Shown here: positions 33,376-43,730 of the stretch, piece after piece
How the letters are laid out: each line of letters starts with the position of its first letter
Numbering within the stretch: position 1 is the stretch's first letter
Assembly (NCBI GenBank): GCA_963971575.1
Contig: OZ020616.1
Location: 17,929,535-17,993,534 of the forward strand
Source of the DNA: Liopterus haemorrhoidalis
Lineage: Eukaryota > Arthropoda > Insecta > Coleoptera > Dytiscidae
Reading direction: 5' to 3'
Length of the DNA stretch: 64,000 nucleotides
The notes under the pieces: model-generated
The model's input: only the letters and a program-made list of their open reading frames with translations
What the model was told of the DNA's origin: nothing
The model's database searches: none
Position numbers and translations under genes: made by a program

Positions 33376-33892
33376 TTACTTGCCCGACCTTAATATATAA
33401 GGGTTGCCGTATTGTAATCGCGAAAATTTTCGATGTCGAGATTTTGACTGATGACCACGTTTCATGGTCCAGGGAATCCAAAAAACATATTTTCGAAGTG
33501 CCGTCCGTATGTGTGTGTGTCTGTGTATGTGTGTGTGTTTATGTGTGTGTCTGTGTGTGTGTATGCACGATAACTCAAGAACGGTTTAATTTAGAGAGTT
33601 CGTTCTGGTACTAAAAAAATCTCCTATGAATTGGAAAGAACCCTATTGTTTTTTATGAAAATCCGAAACCGGAAAAGGAAGTTATTAAACTTTAAAAATT
33701 TTAAAAATTCGTAACTAGTAAACCAAGCCTTGGACAAAAATTTGTATAGAACATAATTAGATGTATTTTTGAAGATTTACGTAAAACTTTTAAAATTAAA
33801 AAAAAAAATAATAATTTTTTAAAAAATATATTTAATTTTTTTTTTTTTATGGGAGGCAAGTCTAGCGGAGATCTCTCTTCGCCACTGGTTTA
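33376..33892 (+). repeat. Dispersed repeat A, copy 3 (internally deleted)
   Basis: Same ends as copy 2, including ACTTGCCCGACCTTAATATA and TTCGCCACTGG. About 200 bp after the microsatellite are missing. The GT-rich tract at 33511-33562 is interrupted by TA and CT variants. Confidence 0.75.
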
Positions 33893-34095
33893 ATAAAGTA
33901 ATTGAAAAAGTATTTAAAATTACTTACTACAATTACAATAGTAATTGGTAATTGAATTCCTTTTTTCCTAGCAGTAATTATTTCAAAAGTATTTTATTTA
34001 CATTTTTGTCAGAGTAATTAGTAATTGTAATTAATTACTTTTTGTAAGTAATTTGCCCAGGTCTGGTGTTTATTTTATTTGTTTAGAAACATGTA

Positions 34096-34893
34096 TGCTG
34101 TTTACTTTTGTAAAGTTCGTTCTACATTATACTTTTTTGCGTAGCACTACAGATTTTTTGCGTAGTACTGACGTAAAAAGTATAATGTGAAACACAATAC
34201 TTCCTTCCAACTTTCGATGCTACACTACAGACTACACTATTTTCAATACTACCTCCGGTCAAATTTTTGGATGATAGTTGTATACTTTTCAGTCGTACCA
34301 ACTACCAACTTTTTAGTTTTTGTTTACAACTTAACTTTTAGAAGTTTATTAAGTTGATAAGAAATTTATTTAGAACATGTAATTAAATATAAACTTTTAG
34401 CACAAATAACACAATTAAACAATATTTATAAATTGGTGACTAGAATTGGTTCTATAACCAAACTGTAGACAACAGTTTGGTTATAGAACCTGAACCTAAC
34501 ATTTTTTAAGTTGGTAGTGAAGAGTATCACAAAGTAATAAAAGATGGAAGGTATCGCTCTCTCTTATTTTTTTCCCACCACTATATTCTGTAGTATCAAA
34601 AGTTGAAGTGACGTCAGAGTTGGATAGTATTGAAAGAAGTATAATGTAACGGACCTGAGGAAAAACCAGATCTTGTTATATTGGTCACTTTTATAGTGTA
34701 TTACTGAATTTAAATGTCAATTAAAAATATTCCTGACGCTGTAAAACCGACTTTAGATTTATTGGTTATGATCTTTATTAAGAAAGTGACATTTTTTATA
34801 ATTTTTTAATACCTATATGACATACAATTTCAAAGGTTCAAACTATTGAAATCACAATTTCCTCTTACTTTGTTTTTACAAAAGTGAACAGCA
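34096..34893 (-). mobile_element. MITE family F, copy 3, interrupted
   Basis: Right arm TTTTTACAAAAGTGAAC at 34877-34893 and left arm GTTTACTTTTGTAAAG at 34099. Between them an insert at about 34112-34664 separates the left 15 bp from the rest of F (GGAAAAACCAGATCTTGTTA onward). Inverted relative to copy 2. Confidence 0.6.
34112..34664. mobile_element. MITE family I inside MITE F
   Basis: Ends TTCGTTCTACATTATACTT and (reverse complement) GTCCGTTACATTATACTTC. No gene. TSD could not be resolved because the exact ends are ambiguous. Insert limits follow from comparison with uninterrupted F at 18438. Confidence 0.5.
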
Positions 34894-34899
34894 TGTGCC

Positions 34900-35026
34900 T
34901 ATACTAGCGTCGGCGAATCAGTGCAGTTACGTCACAATACGAAACAAACGAATGTATTGTTTGGAACAATGCAATTGTTTGTTACGTCGTATGACGTAAC
35001 TTCACTGATTCGCCGACGCTAGTATA
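34900..35026. mobile_element. Fold-back MITE of about 127 bp
   Basis: TATACTAGCGTCGGCGAATC on the left is mirrored at the right end (GATTCGCCGACGCTAGTATA). The arms extend through CAGTGC(A)GTTACGTCA and imperfectly to the centre (GTTTGTT/AACAAAC). The element is essentially one long hairpin. Confidence 0.75.
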
Positions 35027-35179
35027 GTAACTATTTCTTTAAACAATATCTAAACTAAACACTGTTTAAATAAAGACGACTGAAAATTATGGGAGCTGAT
35101 TATAAAACAATTGAACTAAACTGTAATTTTTAAATTCATAGCCAATTAGTTTAAGAACGTAAAGTTTTAAAATAAAGTT

Positions 35180-35384
35180 GATTTATTTATTTTACATCGG
35201 CCTATTTCTGCAAAGAGGCTAATCGCCGATGCCAGGGATGATTATGAAATGAGAGTAATGTGAACATATTATTCTCGCCCGAATAATATCACCAACGGAG
35301 AATCGAACTACCGACCACACAATCCAGACTGTTTTTCACCAGTCCAAACTGCACGATTTAATGCGCTCGGCCAATCCGTTGGCT
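35180..35384 (-). mobile_element. tRNA-derived SINE
   Basis: The minus strand starts AGCCAACGGATTGGCCGAGC and at 72-94 nt has GTAGTTCGATTCTCCGTTGG. Box A (TGGCCGAGCGC) and box B (AGTTCGATTCTC) of a pol III promoter are present, and CCAACGG pairs perfectly with CCGTTGG as an acceptor stem. The long variable region is that of a class II (Leu/Ser-type) tRNA. The 3' body follows (CATCCCTGGCATCGGCGATT, AGAAATAGGCCGATGTAAAA) and ends in an AAATAAAT tail. Unusual preservation of the tRNA fold suggests a fairly young copy. Confidence 0.75.
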
Positions 35385-35879
35385 AAAATAAAGTTGAGAA
35401 TAGTTATTTGTGTACCATGGTCAAAAAGTAGATCTTTTTCGGCCGCATCTGAATTTAAAGGCCGAGGCGCAGCAGACTACTTTAAACAGATAAGGACGAA
35501 AAAGTTCTTTTTGGCCAAGGTGCACATTATATTTTTTGGGTGACCAAAAGAAATTTTTATTAGAAAAGTTATATTTATTTACTTACATTGGTTAATTTAT
35601 GGTTACTGAACAATTATTGCAATTATAAATGTTCGACTGTCAATTGTTTCAGTATAACCATGGAGATATTATAACTTGAGAAATGACACATAGATGGCTC
35701 TAGCATCCAGCAGCCAATAAAATAAGTGAATCGGCCTAGGCCGAAAAGGATTTACTTTATGGCCGGTATTAGATGATTAAAAAGAACTGTTTTTAATATG
35801 ATCGCTTAAAAAACTTTATTTTTTGTAGTATTCCATTCTATTCTATTTTTATTTACAATATTATTTTAATCCAATTTCA
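35385..35879. other. Anonymous stretch
   Basis: No gene. TCGGCCTAGGCCGA at 35734 is a palindrome. The word GGCCGGTATTA recurs at 49831, so small unrecognised repeats are likely. Confidence 0.35.
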
Positions 35880-36946
35880 CTCATAGTTCAAAAAAATTCA
35901 TGTGAAGTGTGAATTTTCACACATTTCAGGGTTTCGCAGGTATTTAGTAAGTGAATGATGATTATTTGGGATGCAAAAACAAATTTTATGTTAAAATATT
36001 TTTTTATTAATTTTAATTCAAATGCCTAATACCATTATTTGGGTTTCTAAATATTTGCAGTATTTTTTTTATATAGCAAGGTTCATTAATATTTTGAAAA
36101 TTGCGCCTACGGCTTTCATTGGTTGTTTAAGTCATAAACTCCGCCCCTCTGATTACGTATACATTCAAACATAGAATTAAATTATAATTTCAACACTTCC
36201 CACTGGTTATTAAATTTACGCTTTTAAAAATTAAATGCAACATTTGCCAAAATATAACTAGAATTTTGACAAAATAATTTAAACAAAATAAAAATGCAAA
36301 AAAAACAAAAAATAAAAATTGACGGGAATCGAACAGTAGTTTGCAACTTACGAAGCGAGAACGTTACCACTGGACTACCGTCGTTCACTCGTTTACTGTG
36401 TTAAATAGCGGATTAAATATTTTACATATTTTAGTTAAAAACACAAAAAATGCTTTATTTTCCGAAAACATAATCTGATCAAAAATTCCTGTTGTACTAT
36501 TCCGGTTCACACCAATGTACATTACTTAGAATTTTTTCAGATTTTTAGTTTAAACCATCTGGGCTACAGGGTGTGGGACAACATTTTTTTTGCACAATTT
36601 TTGCAAAAATCGTGTCAAAATCAATTATTTTGCAAAAATAAAATTTTGATCGTTAATTCACGTACTAAGGGCTTTCATTTGATACCCTACACAGAATTAA
36701 TAAATTTTTTTTTTTTTTCGATGAGCACATATTTGTTTATATTTTTAGGGGAATATGTTTTTTAGATGTTTTAGTATTTTTCCTATGTGCGGGTCAAAGA
36801 GTTGTATAAGCATGCCAAATTTCAACTCTCTAGGTTTATCCGTTTGGCTACAATTTTTACCGAATAGACAGACAGACGACAAAATGACGGTATAAGGGTT
36901 TTTTGGTCATACCTACAAAACCCTAAAAAAGAACAAAAACACAACA
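35880..36946 (-). repeat. Dispersed repeat C, copy 2 (uninterrupted)
   Basis: Read on the minus strand from TTTAGGGTTTTGTAGGTATG (36946) to GTGAAAATTCACACTTCACA (about 35903) it aligns through both halves of copy 1 at 7737-8600 and 10632-10850. It provides the empty site for the LTR element at 8629. Contains a tRNA-like segment at 36321-36382. Confidence 0.8.
36321..36382 (-). repeat. tRNA-like segment within repeat C
   Basis: Minus strand GACGGTAGTCCAGTGGTAAC...TGTTCGATTCCCGTC has box A (TAGTCCAGTGG) and box B (GTTCGATTCCC) and complementary ends GACGG/CCGTC. At 62 nt it is shorter than a tRNA, so a SINE head rather than a gene. The matching part of copy 1 (8250-8345) has lost both boxes. 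Confidence 0.6.
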
Positions 36947-36965
36947 TACCAGAATTATATGGATA

Positions 36966-37110
36966 TAAGTATGGATGGGAACGATATATCGATATTTCGA
37001 AAATATCGATACTTAAGAAAGATATATCGATATTTTTATATCGATATTTGAAATGCGATATATCGCGCAAAATATCGATATTCGCATAAAATATCGGTAT
37101 TTTTGTATAT
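36966..37110. repeat. ATCGATAT-rich hAT-like terminus, left
   Basis: TATGGATGGGAACGATATAT is followed by at least ten ATCGATA/TATCGATA words. A terminus TAGGGATGGGAA with the same words lies inverted at 46760-46890. This is the layout of hAT elements with palindromic subterminal repeats. Confidence 0.5.
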
Positions 37111-37592
37111 TTTTTACATTTAAATATATGTTGTTCACTTTTATTATTATAAAAATTTGTCAATTAGATTGTTTAAATCCAAAATAAAAAAAATTCTTAT
37201 TGAGAATTGTCTCTACAATTCGGACGATTTTTTCAAAATTAATTTCAGTTCCTACATCTAACATGTAAGCTGTTGTTTTTTGCTCCACCTTTGTTAATTT
37301 TATATATATATTTTTTTTTTCTCTCTCTTTTCTATCATATTTAATATTGTATTTCATTTTTCAATATTTTCAAATACTTTCTACTTTTGTTCCTTGAATT
37401 TATCATATATGTACTGACAAATGTAAACGTCGTAAGATGTCTAGCATGAAATAAATATTATTATTATTATTATTATATAAAAACAAACTATAGGCAATTC
37501 CAAACGTTTAGGCGGAACTAGATTTTGAAATTCAGTAATTTTTATCTATTAATTCGAACTTTTGGTCATTTTGTTTAAGCTTTGTAAATCAT

Positions 37593-38318
37593 CAGTGATG
37601 GGCGTTTACACGTAAACTTTAATTGTTTACGTTTACGTGTAAACTTAGGTAAACAATTGGTAAACTTGTCAACAATGTAAACAATGTAAACTTTGTAAAC
37701 TGTCAAATAATGAGGTTAGTTTTAGTTATTTAATATGAATAATATAGAGTTAATGAACAAGTATATTCAGTTCAAAACAATAAATTTATTAAAAAAATGG
37801 TGGGAAGAAACCGAAGGAATAGTTCTGAAGAACTAGGTTTTGTTTTAATTAAAGAAAATATAGGGCGTTATGCAAAATTTGCAATGAATCTTTTCGTTAT
37901 TAAAAAATATAGGCTGATTTTCTTAAAGGTGAAATTTAATATATTTTGTTATTAAAAAAATTAGACTGAATTTTTTAAAGAAAAAAGTTTTTTATTTTTC
38001 ATATTCATATTTACTAATTTGTATGTAACACCTGTATAATGATGCAAATTCAATTTTTATTAATATGTATATTGTCTTTATATTAATTTTATATACTTAC
38101 TTTTTCATTTAAAATCGTTTCATTAAAATTTTATTATTTATAAAAATGTATTGAAAATGAGGTTCTGTAATTCAAAACAAGTGCGCATGTCTAAATCATT
38201 GTTTACATTGTTTACGTTGTGTACATTGTTTACAAGATTTTTGTGTTTACTTTACATCAATTGTTTACGCGTCAACAATGATGTAACTTACATCATGTAA
38301 CTTACGCGCCCATCACTG
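37593..38318. mobile_element. 726-bp hAT element, TSD TAAATCAT
   Basis: TIRs CAGTGATGGGCG at both ends, exact TAAATCAT at 37585-37592 and 38319-38326. Subterminal GTTTAC/GTAAAC words are dense (about ten on the left, eight on the right). A 50-residue frame at 37798 (VGRNRRNSSEELGFVLIKEN) may be a leftover of the BED-finger transposase start but is not conclusive. Confidence 0.9.
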
Positions 38319-38912
38319 TAAATCATACTCACATTGCTAATTCTAGATTTATTGATTGTCATTATTAAGGTCACTAGATTATACAAAGTACCGCAACGGC
38401 GGCCATGCTGCGGTTAAAATGTCGCCAACACAAATGATGTTCAGTGATTCCAACATTACAAAAATAAGAAACTAGTTTTTATTTTAAACATTGTAATCAT
38501 GATTTTTTTAATCAAAGATGCACTATAACAAAATTGTGGTACTATTTCAATTATTTTTTTAATTTTTATTAAATAAAATGGATGTAATATATAAATTTAA
38601 ATTAAATTTAACCTTAAATATTCAAACCGCTGACAAAGAAGGTTATTAAATTAGAGCAACATCTTTAATGCGACCTAGACGTGTTAAGATCGGTTTATAC
38701 AATATAAAAAGAGAAAAATATATTTGATAATTCTAAATTTTATTATAATTAAGTAAATTAGTGTATTTAACAATAAGTGCAATAATATAGTGTATAAATA
38801 AATCAAAACAATTAAGTTTATGTTTAAATAATATTTAAATAATAATAATAATATTCCTTAATTTTTTTTTTTTATCTATATTAATACTTCATTAGTTTTA
38901 GAGTTGACAGAC

Positions 38913-38985
38913 GGTCGACTGGGTTAACGGATAAAGTTATTGATTTCTAACCAGTGTTTCTGGGTTCGATCCCTACCTCGGTTTT
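38913..38985 (+). promoter_or_regulatory. tRNA-like box A/box B sequence in the LINE leader
   Basis: ACTGGGTTAACGGAT (box A at 38919-38930) and GGGTTCGATCCCT (box B at 38962-38974), separated by about 42 nt as in tRNA genes, followed by a run of T at 38982-38999 that could terminate pol III. It is either a SINE head inserted in the leader or part of the LINE's own promoter. Stem complementarity is poor, so a functional tRNA is unlikely. Confidence 0.55.
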
Positions 38986-39145
38986 ATTATTTTTTTTTTC
39001 TTTTTTATTTTTAATTTAATTAATTCCCTTATTATTAATTTAATATTATTTAATTATTATTAATAATAGATTAATTTAATTTTAAATTGGCGCAAATAAA
39101 ATATATTCGTTAAAATAACTTGGTAAACAATTCATATGATTTACA

Positions 39146-40520
39146 ATGGCTCCGGGGGCGGAGGAGGGCAATGCACCCCCCATCATCAATATAAATCTCT
39201 ATGAAGATAATATAGAACATGGAAACTATAAAGTATTCGTACAGAAAAATGAAGATGAAGAAAATAATGGAAAAGTAGGCATTAGTGTTCTGAAAGTGGC
39301 AGAAGTAATATATAAAATTACAGGTGGTAAATCCATCAGTGACATAAAGAAAGTTGGAAGAAATAGAGTAATAGTTGAATGTACCAGTGCATCTACAGCA
39401 AACTATTTAGTACAATGCCAAGAGCTAAAAGATAAAAAATTTAATACGTACATACCAAATTTTCTTACCTCACGACAAGCCATTGTAAAAAATATAGATT
39501 CTGACTACACAGAAGAAAAATTAAAATCCACAATAGACAGTAGACAGTTTAAAATAAAAAATGTTATAAGAATTAGCAGAAAAGTGACTACAGAAGGAAA
39601 AACGGATTTTTTACCAACTAACACAATAAAAATTATTTTTCTGGGACAGAGTATACCAGAATACATATACATATGGAATGCTAGATTCCCTTGTGAACCG
39701 TACATACCTGCTACCAAACAGTGCTATAGATGTTTTAGATTCGGACATATGTCAAAGCAATGTAAGAGCGCGTTAGATAAATGCCTTAGGTGAGGAGACA
39801 AGGGACATAGTAAGACAGACTGTAATAAAAACATTCCAGAATGTTACAATTGTGAACAAGAACACGAGTCAACGTTTAAACAGTGTCCAGAAAGGTTGCG
39901 GCAAAATAATATACATACTCTTATGGCGACTCATAATATGAGCTACCAAGAAGCGAATCTAGAAATACCGAGAATAAAACCAGTCACAAATCATTACTCG
40001 GTCAGAACCGAAAACAAATTTGCGGCCTTAAGCGATTACGAAGAAGAATTCCCAGCATTGACTAAACAGGTAACGCAAGATATACCTACATATGTACCAC
40101 CGCCAATATCTAAAAATAGAAACCTTAAAAGCAAAGTAGAAAACAAAAAAGAAATGTATGCACAAGCTTTAGGATCTGGCCAAAAAAAGAAATAGGAAGG
40201 AAAGAAACTCTAGCACAGAAAGAGAAGAAGAAGAAATAAGAGCCATAAAGATAAATAGGAAGAGTAGAGAAGATCATAACACTATAGAAACCGTAGCTAT
40301 TATACATGCAAAGGACACCAGAAAGGAAATAATGGAAAAATCAAAATATAACGATAACAAAAATATGAACTATGTAATTATTAGCGACAAAATTGAAACA
40401 TTGCAAAATGACGAAATAACAATAGAAAATGAAAGAGCAAGTAAAAAACAAAGTAATAATGAAAATAATAAAGATAATAAGAGCAAGTTGAAAAACAAAA
40501 ACAGTGAAAACAACACGTAG
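39146..40520 (+). pseudogene. LINE ORF1 (gag-like), one stop and one frameshift
   Basis: ATG 39146 reads to TGA 39791 and continues in frame to 40195; then a shift at the A-run near 40185 reopens a frame (RNRKERNSSTEREEEEIRAI) to 40520. An RRM-like central part (VIVECTSASTANYLVQCQ, RQAIVKNIDSDYTEEKLKST) precedes three CCHC knuckles: CYRCFRFGHMSKQC; CLR-stop-GDKGHSKTDC, where the TGA replaces a knuckle Cys; and CYNCEQEHESTFKQC. C-terminal half is Lys/Glu/Asn-rich. Binds RNA in active relatives. Two lesions only, so recently functional. Confidence 0.8.
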
Positions 40521-42465
40521 TAGGCAGATATTAATTTATACACTGTAGGTATTGAGATAAATTGATTTGAAAATATTTAGTATACATATAAATTCAACAT
40601 ATCGCATATAAATTCAACGTATTACAGTGGAATTGCCAAGGTGTGAATACTAATATAACAGAGCTACAATACCTATTGAATACTTTAAATATAAAAATAT
40701 GTTTATTAAGTGAAACATTTCTCACAAGTGACAAGAGTTTCAAAATGAACAACTATAATATTATAAGAAATGACAGAAATAGAATATCTACTTACAATCC
40801 CCATGGAGGTATAGCCATTCTAGTAGATAGTACAGTAGATTATGAACTGATACCGATTAAGGTAACAAATAATAAAATTGAACTATCAGCGATTAGAATA
40901 AATAATTATAATTACAAATTAACAATCGTAGCGGTATACGCCAAGCCAAAACATGGTATTTCAAAGGACGACTGGAAACAAGTTGCAAAACAAATCAAAA
41001 AACCATTCATCATTGCAGGAGACTTTAATAGTCACCATGAACTATGGGGTAAAAACTACCCATCTGACAAAGAAGGAAACGAACTGGCAGATTTTATTGA
41101 TGAAGAAAATCTAATCCTAGCAAATGATGGTACACCAACAAGAGTTAAAAAATTAAATTGGAGGGATACAGTTATAGATTTAACCATCATGACATCGGAT
41201 TTAATAATTGACTTAGTTAAATGGGAAGTTCAAAAAGATCCTAGAGGCAGTGATCACTACCCAATACTATTTACACTCCGAGACCTAAATTTACCTACAA
41301 CCAACCAATCTTATATGAAAAGAAATTATAAAAAAACTGACTGGACAAATTATGCAAAATATATCGAAGAATCGACCTTCGGAAGTTATGACACGATCCA
41401 AGAATCATATGACCTCTTTGTGAGAACACTAAATGAGGCTAGAGATATATCAACACCAGTAATTAAAATAACTCCTAAAACTAAGCCAAAACCATGCTGG
41501 TGGGACGAAGAATGTAATAGTATGGTAGCTAGAAGACGATTAGCGCTATCAACATTTAACCGGAACCCAAGTCTGACTAACTATATTAGTTACAAAAAGC
41601 AGATGACTAAAACAAAAAAATACTTTAAAAATAGGAAGACGGAAGAATGGAAAAATTATTGTGGGAAATTGACCCCTTTTAATAATATTAAAGAAGTTTG
41701 GGATACCATTAGAACGGTCAAAAAGGGTACTACAAGAGTCACCAACACGCCTTGCACGGGATCCACAGACTGGCTAGAAGAATTTGCAAGGAAAGTATGT
41801 ACTATAAATGATACACACTCTACACCTCTATGTACCAAAAACACTAACTCAACATTCTTCAATCAAAACATTACCTACGAAGAAACTATAATCAGTTTAA
41901 ATCACCGGAAAAAAACAAGTGTGGGATATGATAAAATTAATTATGACATGCTAAGACACATTCCAGAAATAGGATTGCATAGACTAACAGCACTATTCAA
42001 TGACATTATTGATAATACCTATATACCTAAAGATTGGAAAACACATATCGTGGTACCTATTTTAAAACCGGGTCTACCATCTTATCATGCTACGTCATAT
42101 AGACCAATTACACTTCTATCCTGCCTAGGAAAAACTCTGGAAAATATTGTTAAATTACGTCTGGAATGGTATATAGAACATTGTAACAAGCTTTCTCCGA
42201 CACAATTTGGGTTCCGAAGAGGCAGAAGCGTACAGGAAAATATAAATATATTAAATACCGATATACAGATTGCATACTCCAAAAACCACTATATGGTCGC
42301 TGCATTTTTAGACATCAAAGGCGCCTTTGACAACGTAAATCTAAATATACTCTACAACAAATTAGTTAAAATTGGCGTATCGACCAGAATCTCAAAATGG
42401 ATATACGAATATTTACGGGAACGTGACATATATATTAGACACAAAAATGTACTTAAAGGACCATA

Positions 42466-43730
42466 CAAGGTGTCTCAAAAGAAATTTTATATTTAGTGGA
42501 TCGATTAAAAAAAAAGTAAGCCATATATAGAAAAAATGTTTATTAATTATTAAAATACACTTTTTGGGGATTTATTTCTTAAAAATAATATCGTCTAAAT
42601 GTAGACCCTCGCGTTCTCGACACTCATTTAATCGAACAGTAAAATTACTTATGACGTCTCGGCAGGTGGACTCAGGGATGGCTGCCATTTCGTGACGGAT
42701 ATTTTCTTTCAAATGCGCCAGTGAAGTCGGTTTATTGGCGTAAACTTTAGATTTAAGATAACCCCATAGGAAAAAGTCCATAGGGGTTAAATCTGGACTG
42801 CGTGGAGGCCAATTTATGTCACCTCTCCGGGAGATCAATTTGCCTGAGAAAATTTCACGAACACGTGGCAGAGACATATTGGACGTGTGTGAAGTTGCTC
42901 CGTCCTGTTGGAACCATGTTCTTTGGTTATAGCCAGGAAAGTTTTGCAGTTCAGGTACCAAGAAGTTGTCTAACATCCCCACATAACGCTCTGAATTCAC
43001 TGTAACTGCACGCCCCCTTTCGTCTTCAAAAAAGTAAGGGCCGATAATTCCTCGCGCCGGCATCGCAGCCCATACGGTCACTTTAGGCGAATGTAGGGGT
43101 TTCTGATGTTTGCGTTTCGGATTCGATGCACTCCAGTAGCGGCAGTTCTGCTTATTTACGTGGCCATTAAGATGAAAATGAGCTTCATCCGAAAACAAAA
43201 TGTTGGTAAACGTTGAAAATCGCTCAATCACCTGATTTACGAAATTAAGCCTCTGACTGGCATCTTGGGGCTTTAATTCTTGCACCAATTGAATTTTGTA
43301 GGGGTGCAGCTTTAGGTCTTTGTGCATAATGCGATGTAATGATGATCTATGCACATTTAAAGCACTTGCGCGCTTCCGAATTGAAAGGTTCGGGTCGGTC
43401 GGTCCAAGTCGCCCGGATTTTGATTTATCCAACGTTTTACCAGTCTCTTCAAACTTTTTAACCCAATGTCGAATGAGAGGAATGCTTGGCGCATCATTTA
43501 AGTGGCGAAAACCTCGAATACTGCAGAATTTTCTACGCGCTACAGTCGCCGAATCACCGTTTTTGTAAAACTCTCGCACGCATAACGCGCGGTCTGCTCC
43601 CGAGAAACGCTCCATAGCGACTGAATTCCCAAGAGCCAGGCTACCTATTGACATAACCCCCGCGCCCCTCGGATACGTTGCGTTCACGCCGTAAGCTAAA
43701 TAAATATAAAATTTCTTTTGAGACACCTTG
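42466..43730 (-). mobile_element. Apparently intact DD41D (rosa-type) mariner
   Basis: Thirty identical terminal bases at both ends (CAAGGTGTCTCAAAAGAAAT then TTTATATTTA), flanked by TA at 42464-42465 and 43731-43732. Length 1,265 bp. One uninterrupted transposase gene on the minus strand fills it. Inserted in the RT domain of LINE ORF2. TIR identity and the intact gene indicate a recent arrival. Confidence 0.92.
42572..43615 (-). CDS. Tc1/mariner-superfamily transposase, DD41D, 347 aa
   Basis: Cut-and-paste transposase acting on its own TIRs at TA targets. ATG at 43615 (MERFSGADRALCVREFYKNG) is preferred; an in-frame ATG at 43654 would add 13 residues. N-terminal HTH half: VREFYKNGDSATVARRKFC, HWVKKFEETGK, then SIRKRASALNVHRSSLHRIM. 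Catalytic triad: FSDEAHFH (residue about 180), FQQDGATSHT, and TPMDFFLWGYLKS; I count 41 residues between the second and third Asp, the spacing of the rosa family (mariner has 34). Length is normal for the family and no stop or frameshift is present. Runs antisense to the host LINE. The stop lies about 105 bp inside the left end. Confidence 0.9.
   Translation of the reverse strand: MERFSGADRALCVREFYKNGDSATVARRKFCSIRGFRHLNDAPSIPLIRHWVKKFEETGKTLDKSKSGRLGPTDPNLSIRKRASALNVHRSSLHRIMHKDLKLHPYKIQLVQELKPQDASQRLNFVNQVIERFSTFTNILFSDEAHFHLNGHVNKQNCRYWSASNPKRKHQKPLHSPKVTVWAAMPARGIIGPYFFEDERGRAVTVNSERYVGMLDNFLVPELQNFPGYNQRTWFQQDGATSHTSNMSLPRVREIFSGKLISRRGDINWPPRSPDLTPMDFFLWGYLKSKVYANKPTSLAHLKENIRHEMAAIPESTCRDVISNFTVRLNECREREGLHLDDIIFKK

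Larger units (their letters stand above)
30871..34065. mobile_element. hAT-type element, TSD GTGTTTAA/GTGTTTAT
   Basis: Left end CAGAGCTGGGCAATAATT, right end (reverse complement) CAGACCTGGGCAAATTAC, with TSD matching at seven of eight positions (30863-30870, 34066-34073). Subterminal AAGTAATT/AATTACTT words fill both ends, as in many hATs. The interior holds two repeat A copies, MITE D copy 1 and a THAP relic. No hAT transposase seen; the ORF at 31018 is AT-rich and unrecognised. Confidence 0.75.

Noticed and set aside
38913..38985. A genuine tRNA gene
   Set aside because: Box A and B are present but acceptor and anticodon stems do not pair well, and it lies in a LINE leader.
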